From assembly GCF_030408795.1 (NCBI RefSeq), contig NZ_CP047211.1, forward strand, positions 1,922,001-1,986,000: a DNA stretch of 64,000 bases, in the 5' to 3' direction. Below are positions 45,985 to 55,443 of the stretch, one piece after another (position 1 is the stretch's first letter; every line of letters begins with the position of its first letter). The position numbers and the translations under genes are program-made. The stretch is from Corynebacterium hansenii. GTDB lineage: Bacteria > Actinomycetota > Actinomycetes > Mycobacteriales > Mycobacteriaceae. Below the pieces are notes generated by a model that was not told the origin of the DNA, searched no databases, and saw only the letters and a list, made by a program, of their open reading frames with translations.

Positions 45985-47151
45985 CTACAGCTCCATCCCG
46001 TAGGGGCGTGTCCACTGCGTGGGCACGCGTACCTGCACGCCCGAGCCGGCCATCGTGGCCACCGATCCCCACGCTTCGGCGATGATCTCGCCGAGCGTCG
46101 GGATCGACAGGGCTTCCAGCAGGACGTCGGCCCACTCCCCGACGAAGCCGGGCAGCACCGACCGGATCGCGGTGTCGATTTCCTGGGCGAGACGCTCCGG
46201 TGTCCAGGACAGCACCGTGTCGGTGCCGAGCGGCTCCAGGAGCTTGGTCAGTGCCTCGGCCATCGCGACGAGCGCGTCGACGGGGATGTCGAAGGGGATG
46301 CCGAGGCGGGCCCAGAGGTTCGGCAGCCACGGCAGCGGGTTGACCACTACCGGGATGCGCGTCGGCGGTGTCCACGGCGGCACCGGGTACACGAAGGCCT
46401 GGCCGTTCATCCGCGCCCAGAACTGGCTGCCGTCCGAGGAGACGACCTGCTCGGTCATCGGGTCGGTGTCGATGAGCAGATTCTGGTGGCGGTTCTGGAA
46501 GGGGAGGACGACCCGACGGTCGCGGTGCTCGTACCCGGGCCACCCTTCCCGATCCTCGAACGAATGATCGGGAAGAATCAGCGAAGCGGGCCCCACAGAA
46601 ACGTACTTGACCCATGCTTGGGTATCCGTCGGATTCGTCACTGTGACGAAACCCGTGTAGTGGATTCCGTCGAATCGCCACACGTCCGTGGTGTCCTCCT
46701 GGGTCCACATCGGGTTCCCGGCGCGAAGCGACAGCGCCATCTCCGTGTGGCCGCCGGCGTGACCGCCCTCCTGCCCGAGCTTGACCTCCGGGGTCTGCGA
46801 CAGGCGGCAGCGCAGTCGCCGCTCCCCCGAATCCGACCGGACGATGAGCTCCGAGTCCCGCTCGTACGACCACGCCCGGCGCCACAGCGAATCGGTGACC
46901 TGCCAGTCCCACCGGTCGTCATCCCAGATCCACAGCTTCAGCTGAAGATCGCGGGCGGCGTACCGGGCGGCCTGGTAGGTCGAGCCGATCTGCGTCGCGC
47001 TCGACTTCCAGATGGTCGACACGGGCGGGTCAATCAGCCCATCCGCTTCCGGGGCCAGGACAACTCCTCGGTTGCCACGCCCCGGGCCGGACAGGATCCA
47101 CTCGGATCCATCGACACCGCGGACGAGAATGCTGATCGGCTTGCGCTGCAC
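45985..47151 (-). CDS. Distal tail (Dit-like) minor tail protein
   Basis: A 388-aa protein encoded directly after the tape measure, the standard place of the distal tail protein. The N-terminal half is a beta barrel-like region (LVRGVDGSEWILSGPG..., with a KLWIWDDDRWDW block); the C-terminal half contains PGFVGEWADVLLEALSIPTLGEIIAEAWGS-type helices (about 345-375). It starts at GTG 47151 with GGAGGTGA upstream, 17 nt after the tape-measure stop. Confidence 0.7.
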   Translation of the reverse strand: MQRKPISILVRGVDGSEWILSGPGRGNRGVVLAPEADGLIDPPVSTIWKSSATQIGSTYQAARYAARDLQLKLWIWDDDRWDWQVTDSLWRRAWSYERDSELIVRSDSGERRLRCRLSQTPEVKLGQEGGHAGGHTEMALSLRAGNPMWTQEDTTDVWRFDGIHYTGFVTVTNPTDTQAWVKYVSVGPASLILPDHSFEDREGWPGYEHRDRRVVLPFQNRHQNLLIDTDPMTEQVVSSDGSQFWARMNGQAFVYPVPPWTPPTRIPVVVNPLPWLPNLWARLGIPFDIPVDALVAMAEALTKLLEPLGTDTVLSWTPERLAQEIDTAIRSVLPGFVGEWADVLLEALSIPTLGEIIAEAWGSVATMAGSGVQVRVPTQWTRPYGMEL

Positions 47152-47168
47152 AGCTCACCTCCAATCGG

Positions 47169-50100
47169 TCATCGCAGCGGCCCGAAGCCCTGAGCGTCGC
47201 GCCACTGCTGCTCCTTGAAACGACGCCAGGCGGCGTCCTCGTCGCGGTGGTTGAACTCGTAGTGGTTGTTCACCACCCGGGCGTCGCCGTTGGCGACTCC
47301 CGCTCCGACGAGCTCGCCCGGTGCGCGCTCGGCAGGCGCCGGGTTCGGGGTGCGGGCCGCGACGACCGGCATCTGATCCGCCGAGCCCGCGGCGTTGGCC
47401 GCGCCCTCGGCGAGCGTGTTGATGCCGGCGTGCGCGACGCGGCCCGCAGCGGCCGCGACCTCATCGACGGCCATGCCCGCCCAGCCCTCGGCCATGCCGA
47501 TAGCCGCAGCCGCGGGGGCCGCGGCGGGGCCGAGCGTTCCGGCCGCCGACTTCGCCATCCCCGCGATGCCGGAGACCCCGGCCTTGCCTGCGGCAGCACC
47601 GGTCTCGATGACGCCGTCGGCGACCATCCCGGCGACGTTGGCGCCGCCGTTGATGGCCTCGAGCAACGCCCGGTTGTCGCGCACCGCGCCGGCGTTGACG
47701 ACGTATTCGCCGTTGGACAGCCATGCGCGGATCGCGTCATCGCGGGGACCGCCTCGTCCGGAGACGTAGCCGCCCGACGCGTAGCCCGGTGCCGAGCCGA
47801 AGGTGCCGTACTGGGCCACCAGCTCCTCGGCGCGGCCCATGACGGGCTCGTACCGAGACGGGAACGCGCTGCGCTGCACCTTCTGCGCTGCCGCGCCGCG
47901 GCTCATTGACTTCCAGTCGAACTTCACGAGCTCGCGGAAGAACATCAGCGCCGACTCGAAGGGGCTCATGCGCTGGGCGACGGTGCCCCACGCGCCGTTG
48001 TCGCGCTGCTGGAAAATGCCGACCGAGTCGTAGTCCGAGCCGATGCGGTCGTGCCGGAAGTTCAGCGACTCCGGCACCGCCCGATTGGCCCACATCAGGA
48101 TCGGATCAGACGCCTCGACCAGCGAGGTGCCCGTTCCGATCACCGCAGCCTCACGGTCGAGGCCCTTGGACTGCGCCGCGCGGCTGATCTCCCGGACGAA
48201 GAACGGCATTCCCCAGTCCGGGCCCGCCGGCGCCGGTTCCGGCGCCGGCGGGGCGGCGTCCGACAGACCGGCGAGGTCACCGGCAGCGTCGCCAGCGGTC
48301 GACGTCGCCGTGGTGGAGGTTCCGGACGCTTCCGCGCCGACGACCTCCTGAGAGGCCGCGTTGTCGCGCTCCTCCACGGCGATACCGACCGACCGCAGTG
48401 CCTGGAGCAGCGGCGGAATCTCGTCGGGCACGCCGAAGACGCTCAGCGCGTCCTTGACCTGCCCCGACACGATTGCCTTCGCCGACGATCCAGCGAGCTC
48501 CGACCACGTCGTTGGCGCAGACTCGGCCACAGCAGCCGGGCCCGCGCCGACGTCGGGGTTGGAGCCCGACGCGCCGGAGCCACCAGTGGTGGACGTAGCG
48601 TCGTCGACGGCCGGCATGTCCGACAGGTCACCGATGGCGGACGTCGCCGCGGCTTCCTGCGCTGACGACGTGGGAATCCATCCCCAGTGGTCAAACTGCG
48701 GGTGATCCCACGCCACGGCACCGCCGCCGATCGCGCCGCCACCGTTGCCACCGCCCATCTCGACGTTCGTGCCGTCCGGCAGGGTGCCGGAGGTATGGGC
48801 CATCGAGCCGCGGTTGTTCCAGCCCATGCGGAAGGACCCCTCCGGGCCCTTGCCGATGTGCCCACCGTTGGAGCGGATGTACTGCTCCTGCGAGTGCGTC
48901 GAGAACGCGCGGGGGCCGATCGGGTTTTTGCCGATCATGAAGTCGAAGATTCGACCCTGCGTCGAGGAGCAGTCGCCCCACGCGCCCGGCCCCGGGCTGT
49001 TGGTGTACGGCGCGCCTTGTAGGGAGCGGTCCATCGCGATGCCCGCGACGTTTTCGCCCTCCACGAAGCGACGTACCTCCGACGCCGTGCGCACCCCGCC
49101 GTCGGCGAACGCTTGCACCGCGCCACGTGCCGGGCCGAGGCTGCCCCGGTAGGTCGACTCGACCGGCGCTCCGGTGCGCTTGTCGACCAGGCCCATGCCG
49201 AAAATGTCGGCGGTCTGGGCGAGGATCGCCGTCGACCGAGTGCGCTTCGTCGGGTGCAGCGGGATGTACGCTTCACCACCGGTTTCGTCCTCGGCCCACA
49301 CGCGCCACGCCCCTGCCGGGGCGATCTGGGCGACGTGGTTCTCCTTGCGGCGGCCGCCGTTGGCGTACGACTCGAGCTGGGCGATGCCGCCCTGGGCGTA
49401 GGCGGTGATCCCGCCGTCGGCGTACCCGATGACGCCTCCACCGGCCAGGCCGATGAGCGACCCGATGGCGGAGAAGTTCAGCGTGCTGGAGATCCAGGAC
49501 TTCACGCTGCTCCACGCGGCCTTCATGCCTTCCCACAGGCCGTTGAGGATTCGGCGGCCGGCATTGACGAGCCAGCGTCCGGCGTCGGAGAAAACGTTCT
49601 TCACCTTGCCGGGGATTTCGCCGACCCTCGCCAGCACATCTCCGACCGCGCCAGCGACTTGGCCGGGCAGGGGGGCGACGTGGTTGTTCCAGAAGTCCGC
49701 GACGGACTGGCCCATGTCGCGGAACCAGTCCATGACGGAACGCCACAGGTCAGAGAAGAATTGCTTGACCGAGGAGATCGCGTCACCGACCTGGCCGGGC
49801 AGCGGCGCGATGTGCTCGTTCCACCATCCGGAGATGGACGCACCCATCTCGGTGAACCACGCGGCGACATTGGCCTTCAGGTCGGAGAACCACTGCTTGA
49901 CGCCGTTGACCGCGCCCATGACCCAGCCGGGCAGCGACACGATGACGTAGACCAGGCCCATGATTACGCCGACGACGATGCCGATGATCGCGACCACCGC
50001 GGTGATCGCCAGGATGATCGGTCCGAGGAGCAGCGCGGCCAGCGCGATGAGCGCTGGCTTGATCAGCGGCTCCCACATTTCGGTGACGAAGGCGCCGAAG

Positions 50101-52580
50101 CGCTGTTTGAGCTCGTCCCACTTCTGCTTGAAGGCGTCGACCACGGGGGCGATGTGGGCGTCGTAGGTTTCACGCAGGGCCGTCGTGAAGACGTTCCACT
50201 TCTCCTTGATCGAGTCGATGATCGGCTCGACGGCGGCCTTGAGCTGGCCCCACTTCTCCTTAAAAAAGTCGAGGATGGGGACGATGTTCTCGTTGTACTT
50301 CGTGCTGACGGCGTCGGTGTACTCCGACCACATCGACTTGAGGAAGCCGATCGCCTCGCCTGCGCCGTCCTTGAGGCTGATGAAGCCGTCGCGGATGCCC
50401 AGGATGATTCCGACGATCGGACTGTCTTCCTCGATGCCGAAGGCGTCGCGCAGCGCACCGGAGAAGTCCCCGTCCACGATGAGGGACTTCAGGCCGGAGA
50501 AGGCGTCGCTGATCCAACCGAAGAAGCCGGTCAGCTTGTCCCACGCCCACTGGGCGCCGGAGGAAATGCCGTCCCAGACGGGCTGGATCGCCTGCAGCCC
50601 GGCGGCGAAGGCGGCCTTGATCCGCTCCCACGCCGAGCCCATGAAGTCGGTGAACCGGGACCACAGCTCGCGTCCCTTCTCCGTCTTCGTGAAGAAGGCC
50701 CACAGTGCGACGCCGAGGGCCACGACGACGCCGATGATCGCGCCGATGACGTTGGCCTTCATCGCCATGTTCAGGGCGATCTGGGCGACGGTCTGCCCCT
50801 TCGTCGCCAGCTGCCATGCCTTGAACGCGGCGACCATCGCGCGGACCTTCCCGGCGATGAGGACGCCCGCGGCGGCGACCTTGACGGCGATGAGCGAACC
50901 CACCAGCCCCGACGCGGCGACGCCAAGGGCGATCATCACGGTCTTCGAGCCCAGCAGGCCGGAGAAGAACCCCGAGATGGCGGGCTTGACGGTCTTGAGC
51001 ATCGACGTGAGGAACTCAATGCCCGTGGTCAGCGGGCCGATGAACGGCTCGATGATCCCGGCCGACAAGGTCGCGAACGCGGTCTTGGCGTTGGCCATCT
51101 TCGCCGGCAGCGTCTCGCCCATCGCGGCGGCGTAGTCGCCCATGCCGCCGTTGATGGCGCCCACCAGGTCCTCGAAGCTGATCTTGCCTTCGGAGGCGAG
51201 CTTGCGGACTTCGGCGACGGACTTGCCGGTGAACTCCGACAGGTACTGCGCGGCGTTGACGTTCGCGTCGGCGAGCTGGTTGAGCACGCCGGCGTCGATC
51301 TTGCCGCTGGCGGCGACCTGCTGCATGATGCGGCCAACATCGATGCCGGTGCCGACGGCCGCAGCGGACAGGTTGGTGAATGCTTGGATTGCGTCGTCCA
51401 TCGGCGCGCCGAGCTCGACGCCCGCCTGAGCGAACATCGCGCTGTACTTCGCCGCGTCGGCGAGGCTGACCGAGGTGCCGGTGACCTGCTCGGACAGGCG
51501 CGCCATTTGCGCTTCGGTCTGCTCGGCGGTCAGCCCGATCGCCTGGAAATTGACCTCGGCGCGCTGGATGTTCATCAGGCGATCGAAGCCCGACGACAGG
51601 AAGCTGGTCGCGCCCTGCACACCGATGAACGCGCCGGCGGCGATGGCGGCCTTACCGGCGATGCCGCCGAGGTTGGTCATCAGGCCCCGGGACGGCCCGG
51701 ACGTCGACGTCATGTCGTTGCCCATGCCGCGGATCTTGCGGCCCGCGGCGGCGGCTTCGGTGCCGGTGCGCTTTTCGGCGTTGGCGACGTCGGCCTGCAC
51801 GGCCTTGAGGTGGGTGGACTTCGCCCGGACCTGGTCGTTGGCCGTCGCCAGCTGCGCCTTCGCCTTGATCGAGTTGCCTTCGGCGGTGGCGAGTTGGTTG
51901 GTCGAGGTGATCAGCTGCTTGCGGGCCTGCTCCAGCTCCCGCTCGGCCTGCTTGACCTCGCGCGAGCCGTTGCCGTGGTCCATCTTCGCCAGGGCGAGTT
52001 GCACCTCGGCGGTTTCGGCCTTCTGCGCCGCGGCGGATGCCTTGTCCTTGGCTTCCGACTCGCGCAGCTCGGCGGTCCGAACGTCGCCGGAGGCCTTCGC
52101 CGCGCGGGTCTTCGCCGCCGCGAGACGGTCCTCGGCGTTGGCCAGCGAGATAGACGACGTCGCGCCGCCTTCCTGCGCGGAGGTGAGGTCTCGCTGCCAC
52201 CGGGTGACCTGCTGCGTCGCGTCGCCCTGGCGGCGCTTGGCGTTGGCCACGCGGTTTTCGGCGGCCTCCAGCTGCGACGCGGTCGCCTTCCCCGACGACC
52301 GCAGCGCGTCAAGCTTCTTCTCCTCGGCGAGGACGCGCGCGGCGGCCTCCGCCTCGGCCTTGCGGGCAGTGCCCAGCTTGGTGGAGACCTGCTCGATGGT
52401 CTTCGCCTGGGACTTGAGCCCATCGGCGGCGGCCTTTCCGGCCTGCTCGCCGCCCTTGCGGAAGCCGTCTTCGAGCCGCTTCCCGCCCGCCTGGGCGGCC
52501 TGGTTGGCCGCCTGGTCGACGGACTTCATAAAGCCGCGGACTTCGGCGTTGACGCCGATCCACACGGTATCTCCGGCCAT
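47169..52580 (-). CDS. Tape measure protein with two cell-wall hydrolase-like domains
   Basis: An 1803-aa protein that sets tail length and helps DNA entry. Residues about 20-290 are coiled coil; about 300-520 match tail tape-measure family sequence (FLSSGFDRLMNIQRAEVNFQAIGL region); 530-700 and 900-960 hold hydrophobic helices. Two copies of a PLPGQV segment lie in repeated helical units near 1000-1060. From about 1190 there is a cysteine-hydrolase-like segment (GDCSSTQGRIFDFM with a later HTSG), and near 1470-1590 a lysozyme/transglycosylase-like segment (SVGIFQQRDNGAWGT). At 2 aa per about 3 angstrom, the tail would be long, near 270 nm if all is extended. Confidence 0.88.
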   Translation of the reverse strand: MAGDTVWIGVNAEVRGFMKSVDQAANQAAQAGGKRLEDGFRKGGEQAGKAAADGLKSQAKTIEQVSTKLGTARKAEAEAAARVLAEEKKLDALRSSGKATASQLEAAENRVANAKRRQGDATQQVTRWQRDLTSAQEGGATSSISLANAEDRLAAAKTRAAKASGDVRTAELRESEAKDKASAAAQKAETAEVQLALAKMDHGNGSREVKQAERELEQARKQLITSTNQLATAEGNSIKAKAQLATANDQVRAKSTHLKAVQADVANAEKRTGTEAAAAGRKIRGMGNDMTSTSGPSRGLMTNLGGIAGKAAIAAGAFIGVQGATSFLSSGFDRLMNIQRAEVNFQAIGLTAEQTEAQMARLSEQVTGTSVSLADAAKYSAMFAQAGVELGAPMDDAIQAFTNLSAAAVGTGIDVGRIMQQVAASGKIDAGVLNQLADANVNAAQYLSEFTGKSVAEVRKLASEGKISFEDLVGAINGGMGDYAAAMGETLPAKMANAKTAFATLSAGIIEPFIGPLTTGIEFLTSMLKTVKPAISGFFSGLLGSKTVMIALGVAASGLVGSLIAVKVAAAGVLIAGKVRAMVAAFKAWQLATKGQTVAQIALNMAMKANVIGAIIGVVVALGVALWAFFTKTEKGRELWSRFTDFMGSAWERIKAAFAAGLQAIQPVWDGISSGAQWAWDKLTGFFGWISDAFSGLKSLIVDGDFSGALRDAFGIEEDSPIVGIILGIRDGFISLKDGAGEAIGFLKSMWSEYTDAVSTKYNENIVPILDFFKEKWGQLKAAVEPIIDSIKEKWNVFTTALRETYDAHIAPVVDAFKQKWDELKQRFGAFVTEMWEPLIKPALIALAALLLGPIILAITAVVAIIGIVVGVIMGLVYVIVSLPGWVMGAVNGVKQWFSDLKANVAAWFTEMGASISGWWNEHIAPLPGQVGDAISSVKQFFSDLWRSVMDWFRDMGQSVADFWNNHVAPLPGQVAGAVGDVLARVGEIPGKVKNVFSDAGRWLVNAGRRILNGLWEGMKAAWSSVKSWISSTLNFSAIGSLIGLAGGGVIGYADGGITAYAQGGIAQLESYANGGRRKENHVAQIAPAGAWRVWAEDETGGEAYIPLHPTKRTRSTAILAQTADIFGMGLVDKRTGAPVESTYRGSLGPARGAVQAFADGGVRTASEVRRFVEGENVAGIAMDRSLQGAPYTNSPGPGAWGDCSSTQGRIFDFMIGKNPIGPRAFSTHSQEQYIRSNGGHIGKGPEGSFRMGWNNRGSMAHTSGTLPDGTNVEMGGGNGGGAIGGGAVAWDHPQFDHWGWIPTSSAQEAAATSAIGDLSDMPAVDDATSTTGGSGASGSNPDVGAGPAAVAESAPTTWSELAGSSAKAIVSGQVKDALSVFGVPDEIPPLLQALRSVGIAVEERDNAASQEVVGAEASGTSTTATSTAGDAAGDLAGLSDAAPPAPEPAPAGPDWGMPFFVREISRAAQSKGLDREAAVIGTGTSLVEASDPILMWANRAVPESLNFRHDRIGSDYDSVGIFQQRDNGAWGTVAQRMSPFESALMFFRELVKFDWKSMSRGAAAQKVQRSAFPSRYEPVMGRAEELVAQYGTFGSAPGYASGGYVSGRGGPRDDAIRAWLSNGEYVVNAGAVRDNRALLEAINGGANVAGMVADGVIETGAAAGKAGVSGIAGMAKSAAGTLGPAAAPAAAAIGMAEGWAGMAVDEVAAAAGRVAHAGINTLAEGAANAAGSADQMPVVAARTPNPAPAERAPGELVGAGVANGDARVVNNHYEFNHRDEDAAWRRFKEQQWRDAQGFGPLR

Positions 52581-52598
52581 GCTGGGGCACCCCCTGAT

Positions 52599-53347
52599 CT
52601 AGTGCATTGGGCTGACGCCCATGGATTCCAGGTAGGCCATGACCTCCCCGTGGCTTCGGTCGCCGAGCGAGCCGAACTTCTTTCCTCCGCCGCCCTCGGG
52701 TTCGGCCCACGGGTACTTCGGCATGCCGTCGTAGACGTCCTTGCCGGTGGCCTTCTCCCCCATCAACGCCTGCGCGACACGGGTGAGCGCCCACTGGGAC
52801 GCCCACCTGGTGCTGTCGGCCAGGGTGAAGGGGCGGTCATCGGTGAGGTGCCAGCGGGTGGCCGCGTCCTGCGGCAGGTAGGTCAGAAGCACGCGGAGTT
52901 TCCGCAGCGTGACCTGCCCTCGCCAGAACCCGGCCATGACGTCCCACCCGTAGTGAGCCTCTAGTGCTGCTTCCGCCGCTTCCGCGCCGCCATGCGCCGC
53001 GAGGAGCGATTTCCACGAGTAGGGTTTCCGTCCTCCATGTAGCCGGTGACGGACTCGCGGTAGGCGTTGACGACTTGGCCGAACAGGGCGCCGGAGCCGC
53101 CGGCTTCGAGGAAGCGCTCGTACTCCTCCTCGCCCATGAGCAGCAGGCCGACCTCGGTGTTGGAGTCGGCGACCTCTTCGAGCTCGTCGGCGACGTCGTC
53201 GGGCAGGGCCACCGGGTCCATGAAGGAGAATTCGAGGCGCTCGCCCTTCTTCGGGCCATCCTTGGCGGTGAAGCCGAAGGGGACGCGGCCGTCGGCGACG
53301 CCGGTGGCCTCTTCGCGCTGGGCGACAATCTGGTCGAGATCGAGCAT
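52599..53347 (-). CDS. Tail assembly chaperone GT, made by -1 frameshift
   Basis: The long product reads the upstream chaperone frame for 109 codons to 53021, slips back one base at AAACCCT (53021-53027), and continues 140 more codons to 52599, giving about 249 aa. The downstream part (AEAALEAHYGWD..., FTLADSTRWASQWALTR) has no own start with a ribosome site. In lambda and most siphoviruses the same pair (G and GT) helps tape measure assembly and the ratio is set by frameshifting. The frame arithmetic agrees with -1. Confidence 0.8.
52961..53347 (-). CDS. Tail assembly chaperone G
   Basis: A 128-aa acidic protein (DLDQIVAQREEATGVADGR start; PVALPDDVADELEEVAD near 48-64) ending in a basic run ARKRRKQH. 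It is the zero-frame product of the frameshift pair and lies between the tail tube and tape measure genes, as in nearly all siphoviruses. ATG 53347 follows an AAAGAGG site. Confidence 0.8.
   Translation of the reverse strand: MLDLDQIVAQREEATGVADGRVPFGFTAKDGPKKGERLEFSFMDPVALPDDVADELEEVADSNTEVGLLLMGEEEYERFLEAGGSGALFGQVVNAYRESVTGYMEDGNPTRGNRSSRRMAARKRRKQH
53021..53027 (-). promoter_or_regulatory. Slippery heptamer AAACCCT for -1 frameshift
   Basis: In the zero frame the site is read A-AAC-CCT; after slippage the two tRNAs pair with AAA-CCC, and the -1 frame runs open for 140 codons to 52599. The heptamer fits the XXXYYYZ pattern and is positioned 19 codons before the G stop codon. Confidence 0.75.
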
Positions 53348-53433
53348 GGGTGTGTACCTCTTTCGGGTAGAAGGTGTGAAAAGGGGGGCCGGTGATTGAG
53401 GGGCGCGAACCGGCAACCGCCCGGGGCGCGCGG

Positions 53434-54339
53434 CTACGCCGCGGCGTTGGAGATGGTGAGCTTGACCTTCTTCTCCGCCGCGTTGTCGGCCAGGTCCTCG
53501 ACGCGCAGCTGCAGGTCGGTTTCGCCCGCGGCGGTCGGGGTGCCGGAGATCGTGCCGTCGGTGGACAGATCCAGGCCCTCCGGCAGCGTGGTCTCGCCAG
53601 CGATCTCCCACAGCGCGGAGCCGACGCCGCCGGAGGCAACGAGCTTCGCGGTGTACGGCGTGCCGACGGTGCCCGCCGGCAGGGCGGTGGTGGCGATGGA
53701 CAGGGCGCCGCCGCCGGTCTCGGAGCCAACGGCTCCGGACTCGTCCCAGGACTCGGAGAAGTACCAGCGCGACTGCTTGCCAGCGATGGTCGGGTCGTCC
53801 GGGTACTCCGACGCGTCGGCCGGGTACGCGGTGATGGTGACCTCGAGGCCGATGATCTCGTCGGACTTGAAGGTCACCGAGCCGCGCTCGGTGAGCTGGG
53901 CGTTGGGCAGGATGATGCGGGCGGCGTCGTCGCCGTCGACCACGTCGACCACGAAAAGCTTGCGGTCGAACTTCGGCTTGCCGCCGACGTCGATGTACCA
54001 GCCGCCCTGGCCGTCCTCCTGGACCTCGCCGCCGAGGAAGAACGACAGATTCTTGCGGGAGGTCTGCCACAGGACGAACTTGATCGCCGTGATGGACTTG
54101 GTGATCTCGCGGCGGATCGGCGCGATCTCCTGGAACGGGATGAACTCGGTCGCGTCCTCATCGAAGCTGACTTCGATGCCGTCGGGGCCGATGTAGCCCA
54201 TGTTGGTGAAGATGCCGTCATCGAAGGACGGCTCCATGCGGGGAACGGGCGAGCCGAGGTCGGCGTAGCGGACGGCGCCGGTCGTGCCGACGTGGGCCAG
54301 CGCGGCGGCGAATCCGTCGAGGGTGTTCTGCAGGGCCAT
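53434..54339 (-). CDS. Major tail (tube) protein with Ig-like C-terminal domain
   Basis: A 301-aa protein. The first 205 residues are the tail-tube fold (VRYADLGSPVPRMEP near 24-38, then strand-rich regions). Residues about 210-301 are a putative Ig/He_PIG-type domain (LPAGTVGTPYTAKLVASGGVGSALWEIAG, given by its ends, and GLDLSTDGTISGTPTAAGE), which usually decorates the outer surface of tail tubes and may bind host wall sugars. It lies upstream of the chaperones as expected. Confidence 0.85.
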   Translation of the reverse strand: MALQNTLDGFAAALAHVGTTGAVRYADLGSPVPRMEPSFDDGIFTNMGYIGPDGIEVSFDEDATEFIPFQEIAPIRREITKSITAIKFVLWQTSRKNLSFFLGGEVQEDGQGGWYIDVGGKPKFDRKLFVVDVVDGDDAARIILPNAQLTERGSVTFKSDEIIGLEVTITAYPADASEYPDDPTIAGKQSRWYFSESWDESGAVGSETGGGALSIATTALPAGTVGTPYTAKLVASGGVGSALWEIAGETTLPEGLDLSTDGTISGTPTAAGETDLQLRVEDLADNAAEKKVKLTISNAAA

Positions 54340-54407
54340 GAGGCTTGCTCCTTACGAGAAAAGCCCCGACCGGCGACCGGCGGGGCTGGATGATGTGGTG
54401 GTTGGCG

Positions 54408-54806
54408 CTAGATGCGCGCGGTGAATCGGAACTCGGCGCCGACGCGCTTGAGCTTCGGGTTCATGTCGGGGCGCGGGTGCCACGTCGACGGGCACCGCGT
54501 GCGCGTGATCGGGACGTGCCGACGGTTCGGCAAGTCGGACAGGGTTGCCTTGACCTGATCGCGCACCGCTTTCGTGGAGATGCGCGACGGACCGTGGATA
54601 TCGACGTCGAGGACGTGATCCGCAATGAGCGGCGCATGTCCTCCCCACGGTGCGACCTCTTCGCCGGGCAGCTCGTCCACGACGACGTAGACCTGGCGAG
54701 GGTCGAGCTGCTCTGCCGGTGGCAGGACGTCGCCGACCCACGTTCCGTCGAGGTCGGCGCGCAGCTCGGCCCACACGTGCTGGAGCACATCGAGGGTGTC
54801 GGTCAT
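54408..54806 (-). CDS. Tail terminator-like protein
   Basis: A 132-aa protein between the HK97 gp10-like gene and the tail tube, the usual location of the tail terminator that stops tube growth and joins the head. A VYVVVDELPGEE segment and a beta-rich end (GAEFRFTARI) fit the small alpha/beta fold. It overlaps the upstream gene by ATGA (54803-54806). Confidence 0.7.
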   Translation of the reverse strand: MTDTLDVLQHVWAELRADLDGTWVGDVLPPAEQLDPRQVYVVVDELPGEEVAPWGGHAPLIADHVLDVDIHGPSRISTKAVRDQVKATLSDLPNRRHVPITRTRCPSTWHPRPDMNPKLKRVGAEFRFTARI

Positions 54807-55093
54807 CGTCTGGAACCTCCCGCCGCGCGGCGCAGCGTCTTGCGCGCCGCGGTGGTGGAGTCGCCGTATTCGCCGGCGACGTCGGTGGACTCGACGTTGT
54901 AGATCGCGCGCCCGGAGGGGACGTGCACTCGGCGGACAGTGATCATCGCGTTGCCGCCTTCGGCGGCGTCGATGGCGCGGGCCTTCGCGGCGATGTTCAC
55001 CGCCTTCTGCTCGACCTTGGCGAGCACCGAGGGCATGGACATGACCTCCTGGAAGATCGCGTCGTAGTCGATCTCGTTGCGGACGTCAGCCAC
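54803..55093 (-). CDS. HK97 gp10-like head-tail joining protein
   Basis: A 96-aa protein (GTG 55093 start, overlapping the previous gene by 8 nt) with a basic C terminus ARKTLRRAAGGSRR and the pattern ...GRAIYNVESTDVAGEYGDSTTAARKTLRRA (given by its ends). This resembles the HK97 gp10 family of small basic tail-joining proteins. Position between adaptor and terminator supports it. Confidence 0.65.
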   Translation of the reverse strand: MADVRNEIDYDAIFQEVMSMPSVLAKVEQKAVNIAAKARAIDAAEGGNAMITVRRVHVPSGRAIYNVESTDVAGEYGDSTTAARKTLRRAAGGSRR

Positions 55094-55430
55094 GGGCCAC
55101 CTCCACGTCGATTTCGGAGTGCCGCATCGAGGTGTGCTCCCACGTGCCCGGGTTGCCGACGACGTCGAGGTCGTCGGCCATGCCCTCCACGCGGATGCGG
55201 TCAAGGTCGCCGAGGGGGATGACGTGCCCGGGCGGGGAGATCACGCGCCATCCGACCTGGATGAAAACGCGGCGCCCGTCGTCGGTGTCCTCGGTGGTCA
55301 TCCTCGGCTGCACCTCGACGCCGAAGGGCACCTCGGTGACGGTCGCGGTTGCCCAGTCGGGCACCGTGACGCCGCTGTAGCCGTCGGTAGTGGTGCCCGG
55401 GGTGACAATGGAGATTCGACGGTCGTACAT
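55086..55430 (-). CDS. Head-tail adaptor (stopper-like) protein
   Basis: A 114-aa mostly beta-strand protein (DRRISIVTPGTTTDGYSG start; VSPPGHVIPLGDLDRIRVEGMAD, given by its ends, about 67-90). Small beta-rich proteins in this position close the DNA channel between connector and tail. It starts 13 nt after the connector gene's stop. Confidence 0.7.
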   Translation of the reverse strand: MYDRRISIVTPGTTTDGYSGVTVPDWATATVTEVPFGVEVQPRMTTEDTDDGRRVFIQVGWRVISPPGHVIPLGDLDRIRVEGMADDLDVVGNPGTWEHTSMRHSEIDVEVARG

Positions 55431-55443
55431 CAGCGGCCCCCTT

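Noticed and set aside
49113..52964. A long open frame on the plus strand opposite the tape measure gene
   Set aside because: High GC keeps antisense frames open; the product is His/Arg/Asp-rich low complexity with no family signature, whereas the minus-strand frame has clear tape measure features.
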